Positions 14,238-20,925 of a stretch of DNA of 20,925 bases are shown here, piece by piece (position 1 is the stretch's first letter; each line of letters starts with the position of its first letter). The notes beneath the pieces are model-generated. The model did no database searches. It was not told the origin of the DNA and saw nothing but the letters and a program-made list of their open reading frames with translations. This DNA comes from an uncultured Eubacteriaceae bacterium (GTDB lineage Bacteria; Bacillota; Clostridia; Eubacteriales; UBA1433), in assembly GCA_937880125.1 (NCBI GenBank), contig CALFLU010000116.1, positions 1 to 20,925 of the forward strand, in the 5' to 3' direction. A program made the translations under genes and the position numbers.

Positions 14238-15548
14238 ATGAGTTGGCAAGCAGATTATGAAAAAAAGAAGATGAGCGTTGAAGAGGCAGCAAAGCTGATT
14301 AAGTCCGGAGATGTGGTGTGGTCTACGCCCAATAACAACGCACCCTATACGCTGCTCAATGCAATCGGTGACCGTTATCAGGAACTGAAAGACGTGAAAC
14401 TGACGGTGCAGCTATTGGCAAAACCGTTGAGCTGTTTTGTTCCTGAAGCAAAGGGTCATATCGACGTTTTTACGGGATTTAAGGGCCCGGGCGAAAGAGA
14501 AGGGGAAAAAACAGGCTGGAAGGTAGACACGGCGGCATTTCAACTGCACAGACATGACGAGTTGATGCTCAACGTGATCAAGGCCAATGTGGGCGTGATT
14601 CAAATTACCCCGCCTAACGAAGAAGGATATTGTTATCTGGGGTGTAACCCCTCAGGGATTACGGAAATTTTTGAAACGGCAAAATTGATGATTGCCCAGG
14701 TAAACAAAAATAACCCGGCCATTCCCAACGAAAACTTATGTGTACATGTCAGCCAGCTTGATGCTGTGGTGGAAGTAGATGAAGAAATTTTTGCTTCTCC
14801 CAATGTGGAGCCCAGTGAGTTGGACAAAAAAGTAGCCTCGCACATCGTGGAGCGCATTCCCAATGGGGCAACCATACAAATCGGCATCGGCGGCATTGCC
14901 AATGCGGTGGGCTATTCCTTGGAAAACCACAAAGATTTGGGCGTGCACACAGAGTTGTATGTGGAAGCCATGTATTATCTGACAAAAAAAGGTGCAATCA
15001 ACAACTCCAAAAAGACACTTTATCCCGGCAAGGCGGTTATAGGATTTGCCTCGGGTTCAAAGGAAATGTATGCGTTTTTAAACAACAATCCCGATATCAT
15101 CAACAGAGAAATTCAATGGGTAAACAACCCTGAGATCGTTGCACAAAATGATAATTTTGTTTCATTGAATGCGTGCATCGGCGTAGACCTTTTGGGTCAA
15201 GTGTCCAGCGAATCCATCGGGTTCAGACAGTTTTCGGGCACAGGCGGCCAATTGGACTTTGTGCGCGGTTCGCAAAAATCCAAAAACGGCATGAGCTTTT
15301 TGGCGATGCAGTCCGTAGCCAACAAAAAAGACGGCAGCAGAATTTCTAAAATCACTCTAACCCATGCGCCGGGCTCAGCCATTACCGTGCCGAGAACAGA
15401 CGTGCAATATGTTTGCACGGAGTACGGAATCGTAAATTTGCAAAACCAAGGCATTGACTATCGTGCACGCGCACTCATCTCCATTGCACATCCTGATTTC
15501 AGAGATGAACTGGAATTTGAAGCGAAAAAAGCAGGGATTATTCTTTAA
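14238..15548 (+). CDS. Acyl-CoA:acetate/4-hydroxybutyrate-type CoA-transferase
   Basis: 436 residues from the chosen start. It belongs to the acetyl-CoA hydrolase/transferase family that includes 4-hydroxybutyrate CoA-transferase and butyryl-CoA:acetate CoA-transferase. Shown by QIGIGGIANAV (214-224), the catalytic Glu239 in GVHTELY, the CoA-binding GTGGQLDFVRG (334-344), TEYGIVNL (394-401) and RALISIAHPDFR (411-422). Both length and Glu position fit the well-studied clostridial 4-hydroxybutyrate CoA-transferase (about 438 residues, Glu238 from memory). It swaps CoA between acetyl-CoA and a carboxylate, with a glutamyl-CoA intermediate, in the cytoplasm. It has its own strong promoter and terminator, so it is expressed alone and probably highly. 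The residues after the catalytic Glu (YVEAMYYLTKKGAIN) are unlike the usual SDG/TDG form, so the acyl substrate is uncertain. Confidence 0.9.
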   Translation: MSWQADYEKKKMSVEEAAKLIKSGDVVWSTPNNNAPYTLLNAIGDRYQELKDVKLTVQLLAKPLSCFVPEAKGHIDVFTGFKGPGEREGEKTGWKVDTAAFQLHRHDELMLNVIKANVGVIQITPPNEEGYCYLGCNPSGITEIFETAKLMIAQVNKNNPAIPNENLCVHVSQLDAVVEVDEEIFASPNVEPSELDKKVASHIVERIPNGATIQIGIGGIANAVGYSLENHKDLGVHTELYVEAMYYLTKKGAINNSKKTLYPGKAVIGFASGSKEMYAFLNNNPDIINREIQWVNNPEIVAQNDNFVSLNACIGVDLLGQVSSESIGFRQFSGTGGQLDFVRGSQKSKNGMSFLAMQSVANKKDGSRISKITLTHAPGSAITVPRTDVQYVCTEYGIVNLQNQGIDYRARALISIAHPDFRDELEFEAKKAGIIL

Positions 15549-15617
15549 TCGTCGGAAAAATTTAACGAAGATATAAAAGCAACATGCGAGCTTCAGAAAC
15601 GAAAAATAAACTCGAAC

Positions 15618-15653
15618 AAAGACCGCCCTTTATTTAGAGGGCGTTCTTTTTTT
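15618..15653 (+). terminator. Rho-independent terminator after the CoA-transferase
   Basis: The stem core CGCCCT (15624-15629) pairs with AGGGCG (15638-15643). Past one mismatch, GA pairs with TC, and the structure ends in seven T (15647-15653). It lies about 70 bases after the stop at 15548. Confidence 0.88.
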
Positions 15654-15732
15654 AGTGATAATATATGAAAGAGAAGAACAGATATCTTTTCGATCCTGAT
15701 AGAAAAATGAGAAGGTGCACACAAAAGAGGCT

Positions 15733-16692
15733 TTAAATTGTCGATAAGAATTCTTCGATTTGTGTGCGGTACATTGTCGGATAGTCGACAAAAATGGAGA
15801 TATGTTTGCTGTCGTCGACAGTGATGATTTTTTTGCGGTCGTGCGAAATGGCCGCATAAATATCCTGGCCCATAAACGAAGGGGTGAGGGTATCTGCCTT
15901 GCTGTTAAAAATCAGCACAGGGGTGGTGGCATTGCCGATAAAAGCAGGCACGGCAGTGTCGTGAAAAGAAAAGCCGAGCTTGATTTTTGCAACCACATTG
16001 CCCGTAAACAGCATAAAAGCAGGAGGAAGACCCGTTTCGTTGCTGATTTCTTCCAACTCTTTTTTGATAAAATATTCTCCGTCGCTGAGAGGGCAGTCTA
16101 AAACAGCGGCATCGATTTGCCTATCATCTCTGCCCAGGGCAATGCCTGCAGTGGCGCCACCATAGGAGCAGCCCCAGACGATTAATTTTCCGTCTTGATT
16201 TTGTCGGCGAACATAATTGACGCAATCCAACAAGTCATAGCTTTCCAGGTATCCCAGGGTGTTGAGGGAGGCTTTGTTGTCGCCTGCGCGCCTTTGGTCA
16301 TAGGCAAGCACGTCATATCCCAGTTCAAGAAAGATTTTTGCGATTGGATAAGTGGAGGTTTTGGCGCCGCCAAGTCCGTGTACCAATATGGCGGTGCCTT
16401 TGGATTTGGGGAGATTGGTATGAATGCTGCTTGCAGGGATGATGTGACTGCTTTGCGTAGAGTTAATGGTAATTTGCTCAATGTTGTAGGTGTCTTGAAA
16501 CGCCGTCATATCAAAAGAAATACTCTTCAAATAACTTTCATCATTTTTGATGGTTTGCTCCCATGTTGTCAGCTCTGTGGTGCCTTTGAAAACAGCCAAA
16601 CCCGTAAAGACGCTGATGCCTATGAGTCCGATAAAAATCATTGTGATAAGCGTGATGACGAAAATTTTTAAAACTTTTTTCTTTTTTGTCAT
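15733..16692 (-). CDS. Membrane-anchored alpha/beta hydrolase
   Basis: 319 residues. The N-terminus is basic (MTKKKKVLK) followed by a ~24-residue hydrophobic segment (residues 10-34) with no obvious cleavage site, so it is probably a membrane anchor with the catalytic domain outside. The hydrolase core has the oxyanion block VHGLGG (104-109), YDQRRAGDN, the nucleophile elbow GCSYGG with Ser176, and likely acid Asp267 (FNSKADTLT) and His297 (DSKHISI), a full catalytic triad. It resembles serine aminopeptidase/lysophospholipase-like cell-surface hydrolases; the substrate is not evident. AGGAAA lies just before the ATG. It is a single gene with its own promoter, convergent with the CoA-transferase gene. 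Confidence 0.9.
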   Translation of the reverse strand: MTKKKKVLKIFVITLITMIFIGLIGISVFTGLAVFKGTTELTTWEQTIKNDESYLKSISFDMTAFQDTYNIEQITINSTQSSHIIPASSIHTNLPKSKGTAILVHGLGGAKTSTYPIAKIFLELGYDVLAYDQRRAGDNKASLNTLGYLESYDLLDCVNYVRRQNQDGKLIVWGCSYGGATAGIALGRDDRQIDAAVLDCPLSDGEYFIKKELEEISNETGLPPAFMLFTGNVVAKIKLGFSFHDTAVPAFIGNATTPVLIFNSKADTLTPSFMGQDIYAAISHDRKKIITVDDSKHISIFVDYPTMYRTQIEEFLSTI

Positions 16693-16726
16693 TTATTTTC
16701 CTGATTGTGCAACAAAACGCAACATT

Positions 16727-16755
16727 ATTTTATGCATAAAATGCATTGATGTCTT
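16727..16755 (-). promoter_or_regulatory. Promoter of the alpha/beta hydrolase gene with a 16-base palindrome over the -10
   Basis: Read on the minus strand: AAGACA (complement of 16750-16755), a 17-base spacer and TAAAAT (complement of 16727-16732). A perfect palindrome ATTTTATGCATAAAAT spans 16727-16742 and covers the -10, the right place for a repressor operator. The gene starts about 35 bases downstream. Confidence 0.6.
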
Positions 16756-16897
16756 TAATGATATCACGGATTTGCAGGCCAAAAACGGAATAAAAAGTAA
16801 AATTTGTGCAAAGAAAAAGTAAAAAAGAAGACAAAAACTTTAATCGAAACAATGGAGATGTCGCGAATTACAAATTGTGCAGGGCTTTGCAAAAAGG

Positions 16898-18073
16898 TTA
16901 GAATCTGCCGAATTTCATAAAAAATTTCGTGACGGGATAGATGATGTTTTCCAAAACTCTTTTGACGGCATCAAGCTCAGACATGATTTTGATTTGCTGT
17001 GGACACAACTTTTCGCACCGCCCGCAGCGCACGCATTTTGATGCGTTGCTCGGCGTTGTTTTCATGGTGGTACACATAATGTATTGTTTGAAAGCGGTAA
17101 ACCAACTGTCTTTATACCTTGTATTGAGTGCATCAAAGCATACGGGAATGTCCACGCCGTGTGGGCAGGGCATGCAATATCCGCAGCCGGTACAGGGCAC
17201 TTTGACGTTTTTATTCCACTCTTCTTTCACTTGTGCAATCATGCTTTGTTCTGCGTTCGTGAGGGTGCAAGGCTCTGCCTCAGCGGCGATGCGGGTGTTT
17301 TCGACGACTTGATCCATGCTGTTCATGCCTGACAAAACAACCGTTACCTCGGGGTGGTTCCATATCCAGCGCAGCGCCCATTCGGCCGGGCTCTTTGCGG
17401 GGCGGAATTGGTCGAATATACGCTTTGCCGAACGGGGAAGCGCGTTGGTCAGTTTGCCGCCGCGCAAGGGCTCCATAATGATGACAGGCAGCCCTTTTTC
17501 TGCCGCATAGCGAAGACCTTTGATGCCCGCCTGGTTATGTTCGTCGAGGTAGTTAAACTGGATTTGACAAAAATCCCAATCATAGGCATCAATTAAATCC
17601 ATGAAGCTTTGGGTGCCGCCATGGAACGAAAAGCCGATGTGGCGAATTTGCCCTGAAGCCTTTTTTTGTGCAATCCAGGATTCGATGCCCAGTGCTTTGA
17701 GGCGCTGCCAAACATGAATATCGGAAAGCATATGTATAAGATAATAGTCAATATAATCCGTTTGCAGACGCTGGAGCTGTTCGTGAAAATATTTGTCCAT
17801 ATCCGTACTTTTTTTTATGAAATAATGGGGGAGCTTGGTTGCCACATAGACTTGATTGCGATAGCCTTTGGCAAGTAACTTACCTAAGGCAACTTCGCTG
17901 CCCGGATATATGTAGGCGGTGTCAAAATAATTTACACCGTTTTCAATGGCATAAATCATTTCTTCTTCAGCCTTTTGTTGATCAATGGCCGTGCCCTTTT
18001 TCGTAAAGCGCATGCAACCATAGCCTAAAATGGAGAGGTTTTCGTTTATTTTTGATGTTTTTCTGTATTTCAT
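16898..18073 (-). CDS. Aldo/keto reductase with C-terminal 2x[4Fe-4S] ferredoxin domain
   Basis: 391 residues. The N-terminal ~285 residues are an aldo/keto reductase barrel with LGYGCMRF and the catalytic tetrad Asp51 and Tyr56 (FDTAYIYPGSE), Lys80 (ATKLP) and His114 (YLIH). The C-terminal ~100 residues carry two Cys motifs, CTGCGYCMPCP (Cys294, 297, 300, 303) and CVRCGRCEKLCP (Cys347, 350, 353, 357), each predicted to bind a 4Fe-4S cluster. This fused architecture is common in anaerobes and suggests electron exchange between NAD(P)H and ferredoxin-type carriers during a carbonyl or related reduction; the substrate is unknown. AAGGAGA precedes the ATG on the minus strand. It is transcribed divergently from the DTD2-like gene at 18254. 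Confidence 0.94.
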   Translation of the reverse strand: MKYRKTSKINENLSILGYGCMRFTKKGTAIDQQKAEEEMIYAIENGVNYFDTAYIYPGSEVALGKLLAKGYRNQVYVATKLPHYFIKKSTDMDKYFHEQLQRLQTDYIDYYLIHMLSDIHVWQRLKALGIESWIAQKKASGQIRHIGFSFHGGTQSFMDLIDAYDWDFCQIQFNYLDEHNQAGIKGLRYAAEKGLPVIIMEPLRGGKLTNALPRSAKRIFDQFRPAKSPAEWALRWIWNHPEVTVVLSGMNSMDQVVENTRIAAEAEPCTLTNAEQSMIAQVKEEWNKNVKVPCTGCGYCMPCPHGVDIPVCFDALNTRYKDSWFTAFKQYIMCTTMKTTPSNASKCVRCGRCEKLCPQQIKIMSELDAVKRVLENIIYPVTKFFMKFGRF

Positions 18074-18106
18074 TGGAGTAGCTCTCCTTATCGTTCAAAA
18101 AAAGAA

Positions 18107-18138
18107 AATGCTTTTTATGAAAGCTATCAAGCATTATA
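18107..18138 (-). promoter_or_regulatory. Candidate promoter/operator of the aldo/keto reductase gene
   Basis: On the minus strand a consensus TATAAT (complement of 18133-18138) lies about 60 bases before the start codon; no convincing -35 is present. A 7-base inverted repeat AATGCTT (18107-18113)/AAGCATT (18129-18135) overlaps it and could be an operator. Confidence 0.42.
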
Positions 18139-18193
18139 CAAAACTTTTGCAGTAAATACCAGACAAAGAAAATAAGGAAAAAGCAAAATTCGA

Positions 18194-18222
18194 TTGCTAA
18201 ACGATGTAAAAATTGGTATGAT
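18194..18222 (+). promoter_or_regulatory. Promoter of the DTD2-like gene
   Basis: TTGCTA (18194-18199), a 17-base spacer and TATGAT (18217-18222) with TG one base upstream (extended -10). GAGGTGA at 18240-18246 is a strong ribosome site for the ATG at 18254. Confidence 0.7.
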
Positions 18223-18253
18223 ATCTACTAAAAAATAATGAGGTGAACAAACA

Positions 18254-19210
18254 ATGAGCAGTCAAAAAAAGTGTGTTTACTATTTTGGAATGAACCTGGA
18301 GACAGATCCCGCAGCAAGACATATTTTTGAAGCAGTGGAAAAAGCCGGCAAAGAACTCAATGAAACGGAATTAAGAATTGATGGCTATCCGGTTTTGGAA
18401 TATATTGACGATAGGGGAAACGCGCTGCATTTTGTGAGAACCGAGCGTGTTATATGGCATGATTTGGATTATTATTTGCCTGTGATGAAAGCGCATTTTG
18501 AAGGATATGATTTTGGCGGATTAATCACGTGGCATGAGGGTGATAATGCGCCGGATAAAATTTTTTCCATTCATTCGGCAGGGGACACACCCTCGGGCAA
18601 TTTTGGACCTGCAAGCCCTGAATGCATGCGAAATCTGATGCTGTCCATGGAGAAAAACAGATTGGCGTTGGGCATGGAAGACTACACGGTTACCACAGAA
18701 GCAACTCATTGGTCCAGTATTGTTTACAGCAATGCCGACGCCGAGTTGGTGTTGGAATACGGCGTGCCCATTGTGGATATTGAAATCGGCAGCAGCCCTG
18801 AGGCTTGGAAAAATCCTGATGCGGCAAAGGTAATAGCCAATGCACTCTTTGACGTATTTAACAGCGACGGAAAAAATGTTATAAATTTGCTCTGTGCGGG
18901 GGGCGTGCATTTTGAACCGTCTTTTGCAGGGGCGGTGTTTGAGTCTTGGGATGACAATACCTTTGGCATTTCGCATATCTTAGCCAACCAATGGCTGGTG
19001 GGCGGTGCCTATGAAGAAGAAAGCGGACTTGAAAAAATTGAGAATTGCATTGCCGCCATTGTCGGCGACATCGGAGGCATTGCCATACACGATAAGATGA
19101 AGGGAACCTATAAAGAGCAATTTCGTATCATCGGCGCCAAATATAACGTGCCTGTTTTTAAACATCAACAATTAAAGCGTCCCAACGATATTGCTTGGAT
19201 TAAGAAATAA
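18254..19210 (+). CDS. D-aminoacyl-tRNA deacylase homologue, archaeal/plant type (DTD2/GEK1 family)
   Basis: 318 residues, slightly longer than archaeal DTD2 (~270-280). Family-like blocks appear in order: TDPAARHI near the N-terminus (cf. DPAsxNI), TWHEGDNAP (92-100; cf. the SxHxS region), FSIHSAGD (104-111; cf. the VHxxGN motif), VTTEATHWSS (146-155; cf. EATHHGP), VDIEIGSSPEAW (174-185), CAGGVHFEP (214-222; cf. GGGHYAP) and ISHIL (239-243). Archaeal and plant DTD2 hydrolyse the ester bond of D-aminoacyl-tRNAs and also clear aldehyde-modified D-aminoacyl-tRNAs. The second His of EATHH is Trp here and the GN is GD, so the active site differs from the archaeal form; either a divergent deacylase or a repurposed hydrolase. 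It is a single gene with its own promoter. Its stop abuts that of the convergent AEC gene with no intervening base. Moderately sure. Confidence 0.68.
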   Translation: MSSQKKCVYYFGMNLETDPAARHIFEAVEKAGKELNETELRIDGYPVLEYIDDRGNALHFVRTERVIWHDLDYYLPVMKAHFEGYDFGGLITWHEGDNAPDKIFSIHSAGDTPSGNFGPASPECMRNLMLSMEKNRLALGMEDYTVTTEATHWSSIVYSNADAELVLEYGVPIVDIEIGSSPEAWKNPDAAKVIANALFDVFNSDGKNVINLLCAGGVHFEPSFAGAVFESWDDNTFGISHILANQWLVGGAYEEESGLEKIENCIAAIVGDIGGIAIHDKMKGTYKEQFRIIGAKYNVPVFKHQQLKRPNDIAWIKK

Positions 19211-20170
19211 TTATATCCAGACATAATTCATGACGACAATAAACAAAGGAACCAAAAGAACAAGATAGATAAGGGTAGTGTAGACAAAGGGACTCAGCGC
19301 CAAGTCTACATCGAGGTGATAGAGCTTTGAGAGCATCACCGCCACCATGGGAGCGGGAGAGGCAGAGACGATGAGGATGGTTTTGAGCGCGAGGGGATCG
19401 TCTTTGACAAAGAGCAAGGACAACAAAAACATGATGACGGGAACAATAATGAATTTGATGATGGTGTAGTCGGCAGTGACAAATTTATATTTTTTGATAC
19501 CCGCAAAACTAAGGGCTGCACCGATGGGCACAACGGCAGACCACATGCTGAAGTGGATGTTGACAGAGAGAACTTGCGACGAAAAGGAAGGTCGCGGAAT
19601 GCCTGACAGGCTCAAGATGAGACCGACAATGGAGGCATACAGCGCCATTTGGTTCCAGGAAACCAAATTTTTCAAAACACCCTTGACACCTGCCACGGCA
19701 GTGCCTTCTGCCAGGGAACGATATTTGGCGGCGAGGGTAAAACCAATTCCGCTCACAGCGAAAGATCCCAGCGAGAGCGTGAGGTTGGTGTAGGCGTAAG
19801 AGGTTTCGCCCAGGATAAAAAAGCTTGTCATGGCGCCCAACATGGCCGCATTGGAAATGAGCATTACGAGCAGGTAACTTGCCTTGGCACGATAGTCAAA
19901 GTCGTATTTTTTGATGCGGATATAGGCTAAAAAAAGCGGAATGAGGTGCATGAGCAGCCCGGCGATGGGCAACCAAATCATTTCAAGGTTTAAATCGAGC
20001 CCCCAAATCGATAAAAGGGCGCCGATGGGGAAAAACAGACGCATTTGAAAAAGGATTAAAACATCAAAACTTTTTGAGTGCAGCTTTGTGTGATGCACGA
20101 GAAGAAAGGCAAGCATAAAAGGAAGGACCACATCATAGATAAACGGAGCAAAGGTTTTAATAAATTCCAA
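19211..20170 (-). CDS. AEC-family (auxin efflux carrier-like) permease
   Basis: 319 residues starting with TTG at 20170 (no in-frame ATG nearby); AAGGAAG lies about 7 bases upstream on the minus strand, which supports this rare start. The protein is nearly all hydrophobic, with about ten spans in two five-span halves: DVVLPFMLAFLLVH...RLFFPIGALLS in the first, and GIPRPSF...MWSAVVPIGAALSF and IVSASPAPMVAVMLSKLYHLD in the second. The latter resembles the family's A.P.a....a..y..d block. Bacterial members export or take up malate, malonate or other organic acids; the substrate is not deducible. It converges on the DTD2-like gene and diverges from the rhomboid-like gene across a likely operator region. 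Confidence 0.82.
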   Translation of the reverse strand: MEFIKTFAPFIYDVVLPFMLAFLLVHHTKLHSKSFDVLILFQMRLFFPIGALLSIWGLDLNLEMIWLPIAGLLMHLIPLFLAYIRIKKYDFDYRAKASYLLVMLISNAAMLGAMTSFFILGETSYAYTNLTLSLGSFAVSGIGFTLAAKYRSLAEGTAVAGVKGVLKNLVSWNQMALYASIVGLILSLSGIPRPSFSSQVLSVNIHFSMWSAVVPIGAALSFAGIKKYKFVTADYTIIKFIIVPVIMFLLSLLFVKDDPLALKTILIVSASPAPMVAVMLSKLYHLDVDLALSPFVYTTLIYLVLLVPLFIVVMNYVWI

Positions 20171-20233
20171 TGTTTTGCTTCCTTTCGTTAAGTAAAACGC
20201 AATAAATTAAATATACCTTAAGAAAGCGGTGCT

Positions 20234-20258
20234 TGTCAAACAAATAATTTGTCTGACA
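20234..20258. promoter_or_regulatory. 25-base near-perfect inverted repeat, candidate operator
   Basis: TGTCAAACAAAT (20234-20245), one central base, then ATTTGTCTGACA (20247-20258): 11 of 12 positions pair. It overlaps the -35 box of the rightward promoter and lies between divergent genes. The sub-site TTGTCAAACAA fits the TNGTNNNACNA pattern typical of FadR-type GntR regulators, so a repressor of that type is plausible. Confidence 0.6.
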
Positions 20259-20277
20259 GGCACAAATCATTTATAAT
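20249..20277 (+). promoter_or_regulatory. Promoter of the rhomboid-like gene
   Basis: TTGTCT (20249-20254), a 17-base spacer and a consensus TATAAT (20272-20277). The -35 lies inside the inverted repeat at 20234-20258. Confidence 0.65.
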
Positions 20278-20319
20278 AGAATCGTTCATAAAAAATAAGA
20301 AGAAGATACGGAAAAAAAC

Positions 20320-20925
20320 ATGAATCGATTGGAACGAAAAATAGGAAAATATGCCATAAAAAATTTGATGCTGCACATAACGATCTTAAATGCCATTATG
20401 TATGTGGTTGCCTATGTTTTGAGGCAACCTGAAATTTTGTCTTATATCGTGCTGGATCCGGCACTGGTGATGAAGGGTCAAATTTGGCGCATTCTTACCT
20501 TTGTTATGGTGCCGCCTGCAACGTCGATTCTTTGGATTGTATTTGTGTTATATTTTTATTACTTTATCGGAACAGGTTTGCAATCGGCCTGGGGGGATTT
20601 TAAATTCAATGTCTATTATTTCTTGGGCATGCTGCTTACGGCTGCGGTGTCCATGATCAGCGGCGTGGTTGTAGACGGAACGTTTTTGAATCTGTCGCTG
20701 TTTTTTGCCTTTGCCGTGCTGTATCCGAATGTGCAGGTGTTATTGTTTTTTATATTGCCGATCAAAATCAAATATCTGGCATATGTGTATGCCCTATCAA
20801 ATATTTATTTTTTCATCACCGGCACCCATGCAATTCGTGCAGTGATTATCGGTTCACTGTTGAACTTTTTTCTCTTCTTCGGAAAAACGCTCTATCGCAC
20901 GGTTCGCCGCAAAATACAAACACAC
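20320..20925 (+). CDS. Rhomboid-fold membrane protein without protease motif (3' end outside window)
   Basis: At least 202 residues; the frame is still open at the window end. It has about five to six hydrophobic spans. The pattern GQIWRILTFVMVPP (position ~59 on), then YYFIGTGLQSAWGDFKFNVYYFLG, is like the rhomboid WR..T..F...G..LE..WG.......Y core. The catalytic GxSG serine motif is absent: the equivalent stretch reads NLSLFFAFAVLYPN, followed by VLLFFILPIKIKYLA. The dyad His is not evident either. It is therefore probably a pseudoprotease of the rhomboid/Der1-like superfamily with a binding or quality-control role, or an uncharacterised rhomboid-like protein. The ATG at 20320 follows a weak A-rich ribosome site about 40 bases after the promoter. 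Confidence 0.65.
   Translation, partial: MNRLERKIGKYAIKNLMLHITILNAIMYVVAYVLRQPEILSYIVLDPALVMKGQIWRILTFVMVPPATSILWIVFVLYFYYFIGTGLQSAWGDFKFNVYYFLGMLLTAAVSMISGVVVDGTFLNLSLFFAFAVLYPNVQVLLFFILPIKIKYLAYVYALSNIYFFITGTHAIRAVIIGSLLNFFLFFGKTLYRTVRRKIQTH

Noticed and set aside
16693..16897. Searched the gap between the hydrolase and aldo/keto reductase genes for a terminator or small gene
   Set aside because: Only the hydrolase promoter and palindrome were found; no T-run hairpin and no small frame with a ribosome site.

Overview
The window looks like chromosomal DNA from an anaerobic, low-to-medium-GC Gram-positive-lineage bacterium (Clostridia or a close relative). The basis is strong AGGAGG-type ribosome sites, TATAAT promoters (several of the extended TGnTATAAT type), and a set of oxygen-sensitive or fermentative proteins: 2-hydroxyacyl-CoA-dehydratase-like proteins, radical SAM enzymes, a ferredoxin-tailed aldo/keto reductase and a 4-hydroxybutyrate/butyrate-type CoA-transferase. 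I see no rRNA, tRNA, transposase, phage gene or CRISPR array. Gene density is high and no gene-free gap exceeds 300 bases.

Region 1 (1-7202) is the most interesting part. A truncated dehydratase-like gene ends in a textbook terminator. A second, paralogous dehydratase-like gene then starts an apparently continuous six-gene operon: dehydratase-like protein, TetR regulator, two tandem paralogous radical SAM proteins of the Tes(MJ0619)/TrsS-like type, a PaaK-like AMP-forming CoA ligase, and a Cys-rich DUF5714-type protein. The gaps are 20 and 24 bases, a 14-base overlap, then 1 and 19 bases. The first radical SAM protein keeps a full set of auxiliary Cys motifs. The second has lost the central auxiliary-cluster motif. 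I read this as a coherent but biochemically undefined pathway acting on a CoA-activated or lipid-like substrate. No substrate can be named from the sequence.

Region 2 (7177-11943) holds a convergent PAP2 phosphatase, then a rightward group: a 55-residue single-span membrane protein, a GT4 glycosyltransferase of the diacylglycerol glucosyltransferase type, and a 2-hydroxyacid dehydrogenase/FGGY kinase pair resembling Bacillus YoaD/YoaC.

Region 3 (11944-15653) has a strong promoter driving DedA and MATE membrane-protein genes. A second strong promoter, overlapping the MATE stop codon, drives a CoA-transferase that ends in a clear terminator.

Region 4 (15733-20925) is a set of separately transcribed genes: a membrane-anchored alpha/beta hydrolase with a palindromic operator candidate, a ferredoxin-domain aldo/keto reductase, a divergent gene for an archaeal/plant-type D-aminoacyl-tRNA deacylase (DTD2) homologue, an AEC-family permease with a TTG start, and, divergent from it across a near-perfect 25-base inverted repeat, the start of a rhomboid-fold membrane protein that lacks the protease serine motif.
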